The position numbers were made by a program, and so were the translations under genes. 64,000 nucleotides of DNA. It comes from Thalassospira sp. TSL5-1. GTDB lineage: Bacteria; Pseudomonadota; Alphaproteobacteria; Rhodospirillales; Thalassospiraceae. The notes under the pieces were generated by a model. That model saw only the letters and a list, made by a program, of their open reading frames with translations. It was not told the DNA's origin and searched no databases. Shown here piece after piece: positions 50,201-57,534 of this stretch (the stretch's first letter is position 1; the number at the start of each line of letters is the position of its first letter). The stretch covers positions 682,001 through 746,000 of the forward strand of contig NZ_KV880637.1 in NCBI RefSeq assembly GCF_001907695.1. The letters run 5' to 3'.

Positions 50201-51469
50201 TCACGGCTTGCTCGCCATCCATTTCTGCTGGGCCGGGGTCAGGTAATCGGCCCACTGTTTACCCAGTTCTTCTGGCGTGATGCGGCCCAGAAGGGCTTCC
50301 TGACTGGTACGAATGACCAGGGAATCCTTAAAGAAGGCGAATTCTTCAAGATGGGTTGGCATCACGGTCGGATGAACATCGGGGTCGGACAGTTCGTCAA
50401 ACCAGCCCTTGAACTGGTCAGAGGCAAAGAACGGATCTGATTCAGCGCCTTTGTAAATCGGCAGTGCGCCGATGCGCTTGTTCCAGGTCAGGTTGGAGCC
50501 CTTGCTTTCCAGATGCGCAATCAGTTTCCAGGCTTCATCTTTATGTTCACTGGAACTGAACATGGACCACCCGGCATAGCCAATGGTGGGAAATGCCTTG
50601 CCAGAGGGGCCTTTGGGCATGGTGGTGACACCAAAATCATCGGCTTTCATGCGGCTGGCAATCGCGATCAGAGCATCGGGGTCCTGATCAAGCATCGCAC
50701 AGGTACCCGAATAGAAACCGGCGACAATTTCGTTAAAGCCCCAGTTCAGGCTGTCTTTGGGGGCCAGGCCGTCCTTGTAAAGATCGACGACAAATTTAAG
50801 GCCCTTGACCCAGCCATCGGAATCAAAGGTGCTTTCGCCGTCTTTGGTGAAAAATTCGTTGGAACCGGCCGCCGTTGCGCCGAACATCACCCAGCCATTC
50901 AACCCGCCGGGGCCACCGCGCAGGCAATAGCCATATTTGCCTGGCAGTGCCGAAACCTTTTTGGCCGCATCGCGAAAATCATCCAGCGTTTTGGGAACTT
51001 CAGTAACACCGGCTTCCTTGAACAGTTTTTTGTTATAAAACAGGGCGCGCAGATAAAAACCGTAGGGCAGCATATAGGCGGTATCGCCCGCAGCACGGCC
51101 AAATTCCAGGGTGCGTGAATTCAGGTTTTCGGTCGCGTCCCAGTCCTTGAGGTAGGGCTCCAGGCTTTCAAGCGCACCGTTATTGGCATAAAGGGTCAGC
51201 CAGGTATCGGGCATTTCAACCACATCGGGCGTTTGGCCGGCTGAAACCATTGTGGCGAATTTTTCAAATGCCTGCCCCCAAGGCAGTGACGTGATTTCCA
51301 CAGTCACACCCGGATTGGCATCCTCATATTCCTTGACCAGGTTTTTAAGGGTCGCGGTGCGTTCCGGGCTGGTGATGACCTCTACCAGTTTTAGGGTGGT
51401 ATCGGCGTAGGCATGGCTGGCGAGTGCAAGCGATGCTGCCCCTGCCAGGATTGTTGCTTTCCAGTTCAT
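50201..51469 (-). CDS. CUT1 sugar-binding protein
   Basis: A 422-residue periplasmic binding protein (SBP_bac_1). The signal peptide is residues 1-22 (ILAGAASLALASHAYA). Typical features follow: TLKLVEVITSPERTATLKNL, EYEDANPGVTVEITSLPWGQ and PDVVEMPDTWLTLYANNG; toward the middle FGATAAGSNEFFTKDGES. It is of UgpB/MalE general type; the sugar cannot be told. AGGGAA precedes ATG 51469. It directly follows the PLP-lyase gene by 32 bases, with no terminator, so both share a transcript. Confidence 0.92.
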   Translation of the reverse strand: MNWKATILAGAASLALASHAYADTTLKLVEVITSPERTATLKNLVKEYEDANPGVTVEITSLPWGQAFEKFATMVSAGQTPDVVEMPDTWLTLYANNGALESLEPYLKDWDATENLNSRTLEFGRAAGDTAYMLPYGFYLRALFYNKKLFKEAGVTEVPKTLDDFRDAAKKVSALPGKYGYCLRGGPGGLNGWVMFGATAAGSNEFFTKDGESTFDSDGWVKGLKFVVDLYKDGLAPKDSLNWGFNEIVAGFYSGTCAMLDQDPDALIAIASRMKADDFGVTTMPKGPSGKAFPTIGYAGWSMFSSSEHKDEAWKLIAHLESKGSNLTWNKRIGALPIYKGAESDPFFASDQFKGWFDELSDPDVHPTVMPTHLEEFAFFKDSLVIRTSQEALLGRITPEELGKQWADYLTPAQQKWMASKP

Positions 51470-51501
51470 GTGAAGTTCCCTGATATGTGACGTTTTGTTA
51501 T

Positions 51502-52674
51502 TTAAAGGGCGGCATCAATGGCGGCAGACAGGTCCGACCACAGATCGTCTGCATCCTCGAGGCCGACATGAAGGCGGACCAGGTTTTCCGGCACATTAAA
51601 ACGCAGTGCCGAATTTGGACCGCCGATTTGGGCCCGCGTGATCAGGGCGGGCACCATCAGGCTTTCATGGCCGCCCCAACTGACCCCGATTTTAAAAAGG
51701 CCCGGGGCATCGCAAAAAAGCGGGATGTTGACGCGGGATGAAAATTCAAAAGAAAACAGGCCCGAAGCACCGGTTAACCCGTCGGGCATGTTGCGGCCTA
51801 GTGTTGGATGATGCACGGCGGTGACTTCGGGATGTTCGGCAAGCTTTTGCGCAATCGCCAGCCCGGAACGCTGATGTTCGCGCATGCGGGCGGGCAGGGT
51901 GCGCAACCCCCGCAATAACAGCCAGGCATCAAAGGCTGACAGCTTGCCGCCAAGGTAAGGCAAAATCTGACCGCGCAGGCGGCCAATGAAGTCAGCACTG
52001 CCAGCAACCACACCGGCCACCACATCGCTGTGACCGCCCAGATATTTTGAGGCCGAATGAATCACAACATCGCAGCCCAGTGTTGCGGGTTGCTGAAAAA
52101 TTGGCGAGGCCCAGCTATTGTCGATCATGGAAACCGCGCCATTCTCGCGTGCGATGGCACACAGTTTGGCAATATCGTGAACATGGAAGGTCCAGGAGGT
52201 CGGGCTTTCAAGATAAAGCAGCTTTGCGCCCGGCATGGCCTTTGCCACGGCATCGGTATCGCGGCCATCGACGTAATCGACGCTGACATTCATGTCTTTG
52301 AGCATCATTTCAAAGAAACGATAGGCGTCGGGGTAAATATGGTCGACGGCGACAATCCGGTCGCCTGGTTTGACAACCGATAAAACCGACGAGGAAATGG
52401 CCGCCATGCCGCTGGCAAAGCCAAGGGCATCGTCGGTTTTTTCCAGCTTGGCGATTTTTTCCTCAAAGGCACGCACCGTGGGGTTCAGGCCACGGCTATA
52501 GACGGGGCGCACCTTTTTACCCGAATAGGTTGCTTCCATGTCGGCAAAGGATTCAAAGGTGAAAAGCGAGTTCTGGAAAATCGGTGGCACCACGGCATTG
52601 GCGAAATGGTGCTCGTCATGGGCTACGGTCGTCGATGGCGATGATGCGGTCATGGGGGACTTAGTGGTGTTCAT
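51502..52674 (-). CDS. Cys/Met-metabolism PLP enzyme (cystathionine beta-lyase-like)
   Basis: A 390-residue fold-type I PLP enzyme of the Cys/Met family. The PLP-binding Lys is in HSASKYLGGHSDV (near 214). The N-terminal motif VPPIFQNSLFTF and the substrate region YSRGLNPTVRAFEEKIA are typical, as is the end LVRLHVGLEDADDLWSDL. It could be a cystathionine beta- or gamma-lyase or a related beta-lyase. Its start overlaps the GntR gene end by 14 bases and it is followed by the sugar-transporter genes, which is unusual for methionine metabolism and suggests a catabolic role. The exact substrate is unknown. Confidence 0.88.
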   Translation of the reverse strand: MNTTKSPMTASSPSTTVAHDEHHFANAVVPPIFQNSLFTFESFADMEATYSGKKVRPVYSRGLNPTVRAFEEKIAKLEKTDDALGFASGMAAISSSVLSVVKPGDRIVAVDHIYPDAYRFFEMMLKDMNVSVDYVDGRDTDAVAKAMPGAKLLYLESPTSWTFHVHDIAKLCAIARENGAVSMIDNSWASPIFQQPATLGCDVVIHSASKYLGGHSDVVAGVVAGSADFIGRLRGQILPYLGGKLSAFDAWLLLRGLRTLPARMREHQRSGLAIAQKLAEHPEVTAVHHPTLGRNMPDGLTGASGLFSFEFSSRVNIPLFCDAPGLFKIGVSWGGHESLMVPALITRAQIGGPNSALRFNVPENLVRLHVGLEDADDLWSDLSAAIDAAL

Positions 52675-53380
52675 TGGACATTCTCACGATGTCGTTCTCG
52701 ACGACTTCAAGGATGGCGAGGGTATGCTTGCGCGCGCTTTCAGGGTCGCGCCGTTCGATGGCTTCAAACAGCATGCGGTGAAATTCAAAGGAATCCCGGG
52801 CAAAATCGGGTCGGTTAAACGGGGTACTGAAAAAGGAGACAAAGGCTTCGCGCATCTGGCTGAGCAACTGTTCAAATAACGGATTGCCCGATGCCTTGTA
52901 GATCGACAGGTGGAACACAAGGTCGGCCTCACCGGCTGTTCCCTCGCGCAGATGAACCGCTTCCATATGATCAAGGGCGGTGCGCATTGCCTCGATGTCT
53001 TCCGGGGTGGCGCGTTTGGCAGCCAAAACACTGGCTTCGCATTCCAGCCCGCGGCGGACTTCCAGGGTTTGTAATAACCCGTCGCGCTGGCTGGCAATGG
53101 CAAGGGGCATGTAAACGGTTTTTTCCGTAACCGCCCGTTTAAGGTAAGTGCCCGATCCGCGACGGATTTCCACAATCCCCAGGGCCTGCATATGGCCAAT
53201 CGCCTCGCGGATGCTGGAGCGGCCAACCTGTAAACCGGCCATCAATTCGCGTTCCGGCGGCAGGCGGTCGCCCGGTTTAAGGCCCGCTTCGACAATAAAG
53301 CTGGTCAATGCTTCCAGAATGGCGTCCCGGCGCCCTGACGACGCAATCGGTGTAAAGCCGGTTTCTGATGTGATTGTCAC
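52661..53380 (-). CDS. GntR-family regulator, FadR subgroup
   Basis: A regulator of about 240 residues with an N-terminal winged helix (LPPERELMAGLQVGRSSIREAI, then RRGSGTYL) and an all-helical FCD ligand-binding domain (LEVRRGLECEASVLAAKRAT; metal-binding His and Asp in DLVFHLSIYKASGN; FEFHRML later). GTG 53380 is chosen since AGGGA lies about 6 bases upstream; the longer frame from ATG 53422 has no ribosome site and nearly abuts the operator. It is the first gene of the operon that includes the PLP enzyme and the sugar importer, and probably controls it. FadR-type effectors are organic acids or sugar acids. Confidence 0.9.
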   Translation of the reverse strand: MTITSETGFTPIASSGRRDAILEALTSFIVEAGLKPGDRLPPERELMAGLQVGRSSIREAIGHMQALGIVEIRRGSGTYLKRAVTEKTVYMPLAIASQRDGLLQTLEVRRGLECEASVLAAKRATPEDIEAMRTALDHMEAVHLREGTAGEADLVFHLSIYKASGNPLFEQLLSQMREAFVSFFSTPFNRPDFARDSFEFHRMLFEAIERRDPESARKHTLAILEVVENDIVRMSNEHH

Positions 53381-53433
53381 ACTGAAATCCCTGATCTGTG
53401 TTTGTGTGCCTTTTTCGCACATTCTGGTATGTC

Positions 53434-53456
53434 GTCTGACATCAGACGTCAGACCA
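53434..53456. promoter_or_regulatory. Probable GntR operator: overlapping GTCTGAC repeats
   Basis: GTCTGACATCAGAC at 53434-53447 is an inverted repeat of GTCTGA, followed at once by GTCAGACC. On the minus strand this reads GGTCTGAC then GTCTGATGTCAGAC. Three half-sites of the TGGTC/GTCTGAC type are typical of FadR-subgroup operators. It lies 54 bases before the chosen regulator start, so autoregulation is likely. The remaining gene-free stretch to 53761 has no convincing gene. Confidence 0.72.
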
Positions 53457-53761
53457 ATTTTGAGATATGGTGACCCTCTGTCAAGTTTTTATGAAATCTC
53501 AAAGGTGTTTTGGCTGTCTTTACGACAGAAAATTACCCAAGCAGGCGGTGGCGGATGGTGGCGTTAACCATCGGCGGTCTTTTGTCTTTAGCGGGGTGCG
53601 GCAGAATTTTGCTTAAAAATTCGCACGATGGGGGCGTCGCGGTGAAGTTCGTGCAGGTGTTTGGTGGTGCTGCTGGATCACTGATAAAAGGTCCGACTCC
53701 GGCTGGCCTTTTTGTGGCAATCCCAAAGGCGCAGGCGGTTCATCTGAAGGAACTTGAACGT

Positions 53762-53797
53762 AAAAACCGCAAGCCGGTAACTGCCAGCTTGCGGTTT
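53762..53797 (-). terminator. Terminator of the exported-protein gene
   Basis: Stem AAACCGCAAGC / GCTTGCGGTTT with a 12-base loop; read leftward it ends in five T residues, 66 bases after the stop of the leftward gene. Confidence 0.85.
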
Positions 53798-53863
53798 GTT
53801 ATGGGGGATTGTGCCAGTTTATGGGGCTGTTGCGTGTTGTGCGGGTATGATGCCGCGAAAGGT

Positions 53864-55054
53864 TTAACTGCCCGGACCGGTCATCACCGTTCGGCCATTT
53901 ACGATAATGCGGCCATCTGCCCGCAATTGCAGTTTGTACTTGTCGGTTCCCTGTTTGCCAGGTGTGCCGGCGGCAAGGCCATCGACGGCGGGCGGGAACA
54001 ACGCGCCCAAAATGGTCGGCTTTTTGGGGGTGCCCAGCAGTGTTTCCAACTGGTCGCGGCCAACAAGGTTTAAATCCAGCATGCCGCGAAAGCCGTAGGT
54101 GGCATTTTGCTGCGGGATAAATTCGCCGGTTCCAGCGGCTTCCAGATTGCGGCTTTCGACATAAAGGTCTTCAACCTCAATCGGTTTGCCAGTTTTAAGG
54201 GCCTCGTGCCAGAAGGCATTGGCAATCGTGTTGCGCACCTGTTCCGGGTTTTCACCCGCCAGCAGGCGGGTCAGGCCATCTTGCAGGAGGGGCCGGGTGT
54301 GCGACCATTTCACCCCGGTTGCATGGCCTTTCAGCCGGACAGTGCGGGGCTGAAACAGGCCGGGCATCCATAGGCCGTCATGGGAATAATCCAGCCGGGT
54401 GGTACCGTCGCGGTCGGGATAAAGCGACAGGCTGGCAGCCTTCATCGCGCCCTGTTTTTCCCGGTTGGGGCCGGTCCATTCGGCATTGTGCCAGTTAATA
54501 TCGATTTTTTGTTTTAGCCATGTCACGGCAAGGCCGTTTAAGAACCAGTGCTGGCGCGAAACCGGTTCGTCTGCGCCGACAAAGGCGGCAAGGCCGGTAA
54601 AACCGTCCGGGCTGGATGTTTTGGTGTTCCAGCGCAGGGTGCCGTGCGCATCGTGCAGGGTCAGGTTGCGTTGATCGATGGTTTCCCTGGCATCAATCCG
54701 CCCCTGTTCTGGCAGGGCAATGTCAATGATCGCCAATTGCGGCGTGTCTGGGTCCTCTTTGACATCGATTTTCACATTGCTCATCACCAGGTCGCGATAA
54801 CCATCATATGTGCCAAGTGGCACATGCACATCGTCAAACCGGAACTGCGCCACGCCATTCTGGCCGGTTGCGGTTTTTTCGGTGGCGGTAATGTCATGGC
54901 GGGCCATGACCTTTTGCACAATTGCACGGGCCTGTGCCACGTCCATTGCCTGGGCGGCATGGGGCAGGGCAAACAGCCCCGCACCCAGCCCGGCAAGGAC
55001 GGTCAGGCGCGATATAAAGGTTCCGGGACGGGAGATGCGGGCGGCCAAGCTCAT
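53864..55054 (-). CDS. Exported protein of unknown function
   Basis: A 396-residue protein with a signal peptide (about residues 1-36, ending LPHAAQAMD). The mature part is beta-strand rich with amphipathic patterns (VAQFRFDDVHVPLGTYDGYRD and VMSNVKIDVKED) and a helical stretch after residue 250 (GLTRLLAGENPEQVRNTIAN). The layout resembles periplasmic DUF2125- or YdgA-like proteins but I cannot name a family. No enzyme motif was found. There is no strong ribosome site before ATG 55054. It stands alone with a terminator after it. Confidence 0.75.
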   Translation of the reverse strand: MSLAARISRPGTFISRLTVLAGLGAGLFALPHAAQAMDVAQARAIVQKVMARHDITATEKTATGQNGVAQFRFDDVHVPLGTYDGYRDLVMSNVKIDVKEDPDTPQLAIIDIALPEQGRIDARETIDQRNLTLHDAHGTLRWNTKTSSPDGFTGLAAFVGADEPVSRQHWFLNGLAVTWLKQKIDINWHNAEWTGPNREKQGAMKAASLSLYPDRDGTTRLDYSHDGLWMPGLFQPRTVRLKGHATGVKWSHTRPLLQDGLTRLLAGENPEQVRNTIANAFWHEALKTGKPIEVEDLYVESRNLEAAGTGEFIPQQNATYGFRGMLDLNLVGRDQLETLLGTPKKPTILGALFPPAVDGLAAGTPGKQGTDKYKLQLRADGRIIVNGRTVMTGPGS

Positions 55055-55554
55055 TTAATATGGTCTCGCTGGTCGTGAAGTGAGCATGCCAATTTAACGG
55101 ATGATTTTGGTGAAGATGGGGCAGAAACGCGATTTCCATTAAAGGCTGTTTCAATGCCTTGATATGGGAGCGCGATATATGGGGGGGGGTGATCACAGGG
55201 GAACATTTTGTGTTTTTTTTGCAATGCAGCGTGACTTTGCCCGCCATGACGGGCGACCTGGCAGGTACGGATGCGCAATCGTACCTGCTGGCGCGACCGG
55301 ATTTGCCCGAACGGACGCCATGCGGGACCGCGCCATATATGTCATGGTTTTGCTGCTGCCCACAAAACTGCCAGTGAACTGTGTGTTGACGGCGATAATA
55401 AGGACTCATGCGCAGGTGATGGATGGATGGCCCGAAACGATGAGAGCGGGAATGGTTGATGAGACGGTCATAAAGATAATCAAGTTTTGCATTGCAAAAC
55501 AATCGCGGGTGATAGACCCTTAAAGTTGCAAGGCGTGATGATTGTATCTGGGGG
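55055..55554. other. Gene-free stretch with a nine-G run
   Basis: About 500 bases between two leftward genes. Only short overlapping frames occur, none with a ribosome site or a recognisable product. It contains a run of nine G (55180-55188) followed closely by a run of eight T (near 55212), and the inverted pair GGTACGGATGCGC / GCG...GTACC around 55264-55285. It should hold the promoter of the exported-protein gene. Confidence 0.5.
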
Positions 55555-56199
55555 TTATGCGGTGCGGGGTAAGACACCGTTCAACACAAGATCGACCAGC
55601 TGCTTTGCCCGTTGTGCGATTTCCTCTTGCGTGGGTTTATAGGGCGGCATGGTTTCGACCAGGATGTCGCGCCATTGTCCGTGAATCATGGTAAGAAGCA
55701 TGCGGGCGGTAAAATCCGGGTCAACGACATTCAGCGTACCATTTTCAGTATGATTTGCGAAAAAATCGGTGACGCGTTGGGTGATGATATCAGGGCCGTT
55801 TTTCAAGAAGGTTTCTCGAATTTCGGGAAACTGTTGCATTTCGATTTGAAGGAAATTCATGATCCGTAAGGATTCGTCATCCATGCCTTTTTCGGTCATG
55901 ATAATTGTGAAATTCAGCAGGGCCTCATGCGCGGGTCGATCTGACCGCAGCGAGGTTTGCAGTGTTTCACAAAACTCCTGACACTTTTCTGTCAGGACGG
56001 ATGCGATAAGACCGTCTTTGCCACCAAACGCCTCGTAAAGAGTCGTGCGGGATCCACCGGAACGGGAGATAACATCATTGAGCGTTACTGCCGCAAAACC
56101 CTTCTCCGAAAGGATTTGCCAGGTGGCGTCAAGCATCGCTCGCCTGCGGGCTTCACCACGGGAGTTGTGTTTCGACACAGGCTGTTGGGGCTCGTTCAT
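55555..56199 (-). CDS. TetR/AcrR-family repressor of the efflux pump
   Basis: A 214-residue TetR regulator. The helix-turn-helix is at about residues 18-62 (RRRAMLDATWQILSEKGFAA, VTLNDVISRSGGSRTTLYEAFGGKDGL). The ligand-binding part has the pattern of the AefR/AcrR-like C-terminal family (NFLQIEMQQFPEIRETF). The open frame extends leftward on the opposite strand of the efflux gene to 57990, but ATG 56199 is the only sensible start. It is divergent from the efflux genes and the operator lies between them. Confidence 0.92.
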   Translation of the reverse strand: MNEPQQPVSKHNSRGEARRRAMLDATWQILSEKGFAAVTLNDVISRSGGSRTTLYEAFGGKDGLIASVLTEKCQEFCETLQTSLRSDRPAHEALLNFTIIMTEKGMDDESLRIMNFLQIEMQQFPEIRETFLKNGPDIITQRVTDFFANHTENGTLNVVDPDFTARMLLTMIHGQWRDILVETMPPYKPTQEEIAQRAKQLVDLVLNGVLPRTA

Positions 56200-56252
56200 G
56201 TTTTTTCCAAGGCTTCGGGTTTTTGGGGCTTGCTTCGGCGCTGCACAATATG

Positions 56253-56269
56253 TACTGTACAGTACAGTA
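56253..56269. promoter_or_regulatory. TetR-type operator between repressor and efflux genes
   Basis: A perfect 17-base palindrome: arms TACTGTAC and GTACAGTA around a central A. It is 54 bases from the TetR start and 66 bases from the efflux gene start, in the only gap between them, and matches the form of AcrR-type operators. Confidence 0.88.
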
Positions 56270-56334
56270 TCATTAAAAGCAATGGCAAGACCGCAGTAAT
56301 GGTTTTGTTTTTCGGGACTGGAAGGAAGAAAATT

Positions 56335-57522
56335 TTGTCCGTTCGTTCGTGTCTGAAGGCTGCCAGTCTGGCGGCACTGGTGGTTTTTGTTGCCGGTTGC
56401 GATTCGCAGAAAGACGGCGACAATGCCGCTGCACAGCAACAGCAGGCACCCGCCACCCAAGTTGATTTTGTCGAGGTTCAGCCGCAAACCATTGGTTTGG
56501 TGGCCGAATTGCCAGGACGTACCGTTGCGTTCCGCCGGGCGGATGTGCGCCCGCAGGTCGATGGTATTATCAAGGAGCGCAACTTCACCGAAGGGGCGAC
56601 CGTCAAGGCAGGCCAGCAGCTTTATCAAATTGACCAGAGCGTTTACCTGGCCAATCTTGATGCCGCCCAGGCCGAGCTGGCCCGTGCGCGTGCCACCCTG
56701 GACCAGGCGACCAAAACCCGTGCCCGCTATGACAAGCTGATTAAAACCCAGGCGGTCAGCGAGCAGACCCGCGATGATGCCATTGCTGCCGAGGCCCAGG
56801 CCAAAGCCAGTGTTGCCGCCGCCCGTGCCCAGGTAGATAGCGCGCGCATCAATTTGCAATATACCACCGTGACGGCCCCGATTCCCGGTAAAATCGGGGC
56901 CTCGACGGTAACGGAAGGTGCATTGGTAACCGCCAATCAGGAAAACGCACTGGCGACCATTACCCAGCTTGACCCGATCTATGTTGACGTGACCCAGGCG
57001 GGTGGCCGTCTGATGCGCATCAAACAGGGGATTGATTCTGGCAAGATCAAAGGGGCTGCCGATGGTGACGGGGTTGATGTTCGCCTGATGATCGATTCTA
57101 CCAGCGACCAGTATTCCCATGTTGGCAAATTGCAGTTTTCCGATGTCACGGTGAACGAAACCACCGGCACCGTGCGCCTGCGTGCGGTGTTTGATAACCC
57201 CGACCAGGTTTTGCTGCCGGGCATGTTCGTGCGCGCATTTGTCAATCAGGGTGAGGTTGAAAACGCCTATCTCGTTCCGCAGCGCGCCGTGATGCGCCGT
57301 CAGGATGGATCGGCCTATGTTTATACCGTCTCGTCTGACAATAAAGTTGAATCCAAGGAGCTGACCATCGAACAGTCGAAGGGTGAAGACTGGATTGTGA
57401 CCAAGGGTCTGAACCCCGGAGATCGCATTATTGTCGATGGCCTGCAGCTTGTTGGCCCGGGTAAACCGGTATCGCCGGTTGCCGCAAAGGGTAACGACGA
57501 CGCAAAGCCGGCATCCCGATAA
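56335..57522 (+). CDS. RND efflux periplasmic adaptor (AcrA/MexA-like lipoprotein)
   Basis: A 395-residue membrane-fusion protein. Signal sequence and lipobox VVFVAGC put the acylated Cys at residue 22. The rest follows AcrA: barrel-sandwich start (VRPQVDGIIKERNFTEGATVKAG), coiled-coil hairpin (YLANLDAAQAELARARATLDQ), second lipoyl half (TTVTAPIPGKIG) and beta barrel (VRLRAVFDNPDQVLLPGMFV). Start TTG 56335 with GGAAGGAAG 7 bases upstream is chosen. The frame is open far upstream, antisense to the repressor. The permease gene follows after 12 bases. Confidence 0.93.
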   Translation: MSVRSCLKAASLAALVVFVAGCDSQKDGDNAAAQQQQAPATQVDFVEVQPQTIGLVAELPGRTVAFRRADVRPQVDGIIKERNFTEGATVKAGQQLYQIDQSVYLANLDAAQAELARARATLDQATKTRARYDKLIKTQAVSEQTRDDAIAAEAQAKASVAAARAQVDSARINLQYTTVTAPIPGKIGASTVTEGALVTANQENALATITQLDPIYVDVTQAGGRLMRIKQGIDSGKIKGAADGDGVDVRLMIDSTSDQYSHVGKLQFSDVTVNETTGTVRLRAVFDNPDQVLLPGMFVRAFVNQGEVENAYLVPQRAVMRRQDGSAYVYTVSSDNKVESKELTIEQSKGEDWIVTKGLNPGDRIIVDGLQLVGPGKPVSPVAAKGNDDAKPASR

Positions 57523-57534
57523 GGATAGTATCTG

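Noticed and set aside
53510-54073. Frame with a lipobox-like start (LLSLAGC)
   Set aside because: It runs through the terminator hairpin of the opposite gene and then antisense into that gene; no ribosome site of note and no domain.
55159-55523. Overlapping frames of 60-120 codons downstream of the nine-G run
   Set aside because: No ribosome site, mixed basic and Cys-rich composition and no similarity; probably non-coding.
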